Shown: positions 61,216 to 64,000 of the stretch, in pieces
How the letters are laid out: every line of letters starts with the position of its first letter
Position numbering within the stretch: position 1 is the stretch's first letter
Source of the DNA: Leptospiraceae bacterium
Lineage (GTDB): Bacteria > Spirochaetota > Leptospiria > Turneriellales > Turneriellaceae
Assembly: GCA_025055765.1 (NCBI GenBank)
Contig: JANWWS010000033.1
Coordinates: forward strand, 1-64,000
Reading direction: 5' to 3'
DNA: 64,000 nucleotides
Made by a program: the position numbers and the translations under genes
Notes under the pieces: model-generated
What the model was told of the DNA's origin: nothing
The model's input: the letters and a program-made list of their open reading frames with translations, nothing else
Databases searched by the model: none

Positions 61216-62463
61216 AAGGTCCCCCCTTTCGCCATAGCGCACGTAAACCATCTCTCCGGGAGAAATATCGTTTCTTAAACCCACATCTAACTTGACATAG
61301 TTTTCTGTAGTTACGTGGAGAGATGTCCCTTTTTTTTCAACAATGCCGCGGTAAACTAACCCTGCTGTTTTTTTCTGATATTCTTTCTTAAGTTTTTGGG
61401 AAAGTTCTCTAAGTTTGTCAATGCGCTGGCGTATTGTTTGTTTGGGGACTAATGATACACTTTTCTCCTGCAGCATTTTTTCAACAGGAGTATTTTTCCG
61501 CAAAGAAAAGGGGAAGATATGGATATTGGCAAAGCAAAGCTCTTTGCAAAGAGTATAAGTTTGCGCAAAGTCCTCTTCGCTTTCTGAGGGAAATCCTACT
61601 ATAATGTCGGTCCCCACATGGATATCTGGGATCTTTTTACGTACCGCTTCTACCTTGCGGCAGTATTGGTCAGGATTGTAGGTGCGCCGCATGAGCCTCA
61701 GTATATGTTTACTGCCACTTTGCAGCGGTAGATGCAAGAATTTTGCCATGCGCGGATGGCCAAACAATTCACAAAGCCGTGAAGAAAATTCGGGCGGCTC
61801 AAGAGAACTCAAGCGAAGGTAAAAATCACCCTCAAGTTCAAGAAGAGTTTCAATGAGATCTTCGAAGGACTCCCCATGATTGCCTCTATACCAGCCAATA
61901 TTTACCCCCGTTATGGTAATTTCATGATAACCCGCTTCAATGAGCTTTCTTGTATAATCGATAATCTCATGAAAAGACCGAGACCTTCCGGGACCACGGG
62001 CTAGTGGTATCTTACAATAAGAGCAGCTTCGACTACAGCCATCTTGAATTTTTACCATGGCTCGGCTATGACGGCCCTTTACAGGCAAACCATAGCCAAA
62101 AAGGCCATCCGTAGTTCGCTCGCTTTGTTCACCCCAAAGAAGGTAAGGGATATTGGCTTTTTGATTATTGGGGATGACTTGGTAGACACCCGGAAAGTTT
62201 TTTAGTTCATCACCATCGGTAGTAGCGTAGCATCCTGTGACAATGATTTTTGCTCTTGGATTTTTTTCATGCAACGATCGGATAATGCTGCGGTTTTTCG
62301 CGTCGGCCCTTGAGGTCACAGTACAAGTATTGATAAAAATAAAATCAGCCTCTTCTACGCGGGAGGTTAAAATAATACCTCTCTTTTCAAGATCTCCGCC
62401 CAAAGCGTCTGCTTCGTAGCTATTTAGACGACAGCCAAAATTGACAATAAAAGCGCGGGCCAC
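61192..62463 (-). CDS. mtaB: tRNA methylthiotransferase MtaB-like (radical SAM)
   Basis: 423 aa. Adds a methylthio group to t6A37 of tRNA. N-terminal UPF0004 domain with three cluster cysteines (FGCRLNSYEADA, NTCTVTSRAD, VTGCYA); radical SAM motif CSRSCSYCKIP (C-x3-C-x2-C) near residue 145; 'LRLSSLEPPEF', 'LHLPLQSGSKHILRLMRRTY', 'DIIVGFPSESEEDF'; C-terminal TRAM domain. The GCRxN start separates MtaB from MiaB (GCQMN). The start is GTG, with a promoter-like pair at leaderless spacing. Confidence 0.92.
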   Translation of the reverse strand: MARAFIVNFGCRLNSYEADALGGDLEKRGIILTSRVEEADFIFINTCTVTSRADAKNRSIIRSLHEKNPRAKIIVTGCYATTDGDELKNFPGVYQVIPNNQKANIPYLLWGEQSERTTDGLFGYGLPVKGRHSRAMVKIQDGCSRSCSYCKIPLARGPGRSRSFHEIIDYTRKLIEAGYHEITITGVNIGWYRGNHGESFEDLIETLLELEGDFYLRLSSLEPPEFSSRLCELFGHPRMAKFLHLPLQSGSKHILRLMRRTYNPDQYCRKVEAVRKKIPDIHVGTDIIVGFPSESEEDFAQTYTLCKELCFANIHIFPFSLRKNTPVEKMLQEKSVSLVPKQTIRQRIDKLRELSQKLKKEYQKKTAGLVYRGIVEKKGTSLHVTTENYVKLDVGLRNDISPGEMVYVRYGERGDLLELKKAL

Positions 62464-62468
62464 AGTAT

Positions 62469-62496
62469 GTTTTGGGGTTATTTCATGCTATGTCAA
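62469..62496 (-). promoter_or_regulatory. candidate leaderless promoter of mtaB
   Basis: Minus strand: TTGACA (62496-62491, consensus), 16 bases, CAAAAC (62474-62469), 5 bases, GTG at 62463. The -10 is weak; CATACT closer to the GTG would need a 21-base spacer. Confidence 0.45.
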
Positions 62497-62638
62497 TAAA
62501 TTCCTAAAGAAGCTCTACTAATCGCCTGGAACGAAATTCGTCTTTGCTTTGATCTAAGAATTTCTTAAAAAGAATAATTGCCGTACTAAAGCTAAACTTC
62601 CTTTCAAAAGAGCTTCAAGAAACGTTAAACCAGTAGGC

Positions 62639-62667
62639 TTGACAATGTATTTTTTCTGCCAATTGTG
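62639..62667 (+). promoter_or_regulatory. candidate leaderless promoter of purH
   Basis: TTGACA (62639-62644, consensus) begins 35 bases before the ATG at 62674. The hexamer at the proper distance (62662-62667, ATTGTG) is a poor -10. No purine riboswitch-like sequence or ribosome binding site is seen in the 210-base gap shared with mtaB. Confidence 0.4.
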
Positions 62668-62673
62668 TATGGT

Positions 62674-64000
62674 ATGAAAAAAATTAGGCGAGCTCTCATT
62701 TCTGTTTCTGATAAGACAAATTTAATTCCTCTTGCCAAAGCCCTGAGAGAATTTGGTATAGAAATTTACTCAACAGGGGGAACACTTCAGGTACTTGCAC
62801 AAGCAGAAATACCCGTACATTCTCTAGAATCCTACACAGGTTTTCCCGAAATGCTCTCTGGTAGGCTAAAAACTCTTCATCCCAAAATACATGCGGGGAT
62901 CTTGGCGCGTAGAGATAATGAAGAAGACAGGAAAGCCCTTGAAAATTATAACATTTTGACCTTTGATCTTGTGGTAGTCAATCTCTATCCTTTTGAGGAG
63001 GTAATCTCAAGAGACAAATTTTCTTTTGAAGAAGCTATTGAAAATATCGACATTGGTGGCCCCGCGATGATTCGAGCAGCAGCTAAGAACTACCAATATG
63101 TGGCTGTGGTAGTAGATCCCTCCCAGTACGAGAGGCTTATAGAAGAGCTACGTGCCAATCAGGGTGCCACCTCCGAGAGCTTTCGTTTTTCTCTTATGAC
63201 AGAGGCATTTTCTCGCACGGCGTCATACGACATTGCCATTGCCCAATACCTGATGGCCATAGAAGGCTCGGAAAGCTTCCCAAGGCTACATCTCAGCTTA
63301 AGTTTAAAACAAGCTTTGCGCTATGGCGAAAACCCCCATCAAAAAGCAGGTTTTTATATATCTACTGGTCGCGAGGACCTACCCTGGCAACAAATACATG
63401 GTAAAGAGTTATCTTATAATAATATTTTGGATCTTGATATTGCGCTAAAGGTGGGTATGGAATTTCGAGAAAGTGTTTGTGCTATCTTTAAACATACAAA
63501 CCCCTGTGGTCTCGCGGCTGGTGGCTCCCAAAAAGAGAATTTGCAAAGAGCTATAGCATGTGACCCCGTGAGTTTTTTTGGGGGTATTGTGCTCATTAAC
63601 GAGGTGATTCACGAAGAGACAGCAGCTATATTAGCAGAGCACTTTCTTGAAATTGTGGTGGCCCCTGGTTTCTCGGAAGCTGCCTTTAACATTTTAAGTA
63701 AAAAGAAGAACCTACGTTTAATAGTAGTTCCAGAAATGAGCCATTTGCGAAGCAACCCAAGGGAGCTGCGTTCGGCAGCAGGTGGTTTTTTGGTACAGAC
63801 CTCCGATTCCGCTTTTGTAGAGAGCTCTCAACTACAAATTGTAAGTAATGCCAAGCCTGACGATAGACTTCTTGAAGAAATGCTCTTTGCCTTTCAGGTA
63901 GTAAAATACATTAAGTCAAATGCGGTGGTTTTTACACGAGACAAAATGACTCTTGGTATTGGAGCCGGACAGATGAGCCGAGTGGATGCGGTGCGCTTTG
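62674..64000 (+). CDS. purH: bifunctional IMP cyclohydrolase / AICAR transformylase PurH (partial)
   Basis: The first 442 codons; the gene runs off the right edge. Last two steps of de novo IMP synthesis. N-terminal MGS-like cyclohydrolase domain: 'RALISVSDKTNLIPLAKALREFGIEIYSTGGT', 'SGRLKTLHPKIHAGILARR', 'NLYPFEE', 'NIDIGGPAMIRAAAKNY'. Transformylase domain: 'LRYGENPHQKAGFY', 'LSYNNILDLDIA', 'KHTNPCGLA' (catalytic Lys-His) and, at the edge, 'LGIGAGQMSRVDAV'. The start follows the conserved N-terminus. It is divergent from mtaB. Confidence 0.95.
   Translation, partial: MKKIRRALISVSDKTNLIPLAKALREFGIEIYSTGGTLQVLAQAEIPVHSLESYTGFPEMLSGRLKTLHPKIHAGILARRDNEEDRKALENYNILTFDLVVVNLYPFEEVISRDKFSFEEAIENIDIGGPAMIRAAAKNYQYVAVVVDPSQYERLIEELRANQGATSESFRFSLMTEAFSRTASYDIAIAQYLMAIEGSESFPRLHLSLSLKQALRYGENPHQKAGFYISTGREDLPWQQIHGKELSYNNILDLDIALKVGMEFRESVCAIFKHTNPCGLAAGGSQKENLQRAIACDPVSFFGGIVLINEVIHEETAAILAEHFLEIVVAPGFSEAAFNILSKKKNLRLIVVPEMSHLRSNPRELRSAAGGFLVQTSDSAFVESSQLQIVSNAKPDDRLLEEMLFAFQVVKYIKSNAVVFTRDKMTLGIGAGQMSRVDAVRF

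Noticed and set aside
1-64000. CRISPR arrays, insertion sequences, prophage
   Set aside because: No regularly spaced repeats, transposase motifs or phage structural genes were found by reading both strands.

Overview
The window looks like chromosomal DNA of a diderm, LPS-making, flagellated spirochaete, most likely a member or relative of the Leptospirales. This is an inference from gene content: a P83/100-type protein with a long Lys/Glu-rich coiled coil, lpxC and lpxD, fliS, bactofilin, type II secretion pseudopilins, SpoIIE-type phosphatases fused to 7TMR or HAMP sensors, and a 23S rRNA gene whose 3' end is not followed by 5S rRNA. Genes are densely packed, with many ATGA, TAATG or TTGA overlaps. 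No phage, insertion sequence or CRISPR array was seen.

Layout. 1-15.4 kb: 23S 3' end, mfd, an alpha/beta hydrolase - flavoprotein - CapA operon, an anion permease with a P83/100 protein, a double-domain hemerythrin, a Xer recombinase, an acyl-CoA dehydrogenase, and selD-selU (tRNA 2-selenouridine). 15.4-23.9 kb: a lipoprotein cytochrome c and a complete alternative complex III operon (actA-F), then tRNA-Gly and ribE packed end to end. 23.9-31.5 kb: Smr protein, polysaccharide deacetylase, ssb/TPR/dprA, bactofilin-pdxA-PEGA protein, amidohydrolase. 31.5-45.5 kb: pheST, trpD, a DUF1175 protein, two unknown exported proteins, pseudopilins gspGHIJ, yidD, lpxD, queA, lpxC. 45.5-54 kb: a PhnD-like lipoprotein paired with a SpoIIE phosphatase, and a pyruvate:ferredoxin oxidoreductase gene carrying two frameshifts, flanked by the only two gene-poor stretches. 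54-64 kb: rplU leading a long cell-envelope/signalling/flagellar run, then mtaB and the start of purH.

The most notable signal is regulatory. Upstream of many first genes a TTGACA-like hexamer begins about 33-36 bases before the start codon, and a TAgAAt-like hexamer ends 5-6 bases before it. The start codon itself would then be the transcription start, so the mRNAs would be leaderless. The clearest cases are gspG, lpxD, rplU, the PhnD-like gene and the acyl-CoA dehydrogenase gene. Most genes inside operons, and some first genes, have ordinary ribosome binding sites. ribE may become leaderless in another way: its ATG directly follows the last base of a tRNA, so tRNA 3' processing would release an mRNA beginning with AUG.

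All functional calls come from reading motifs by eye. No database search was run.
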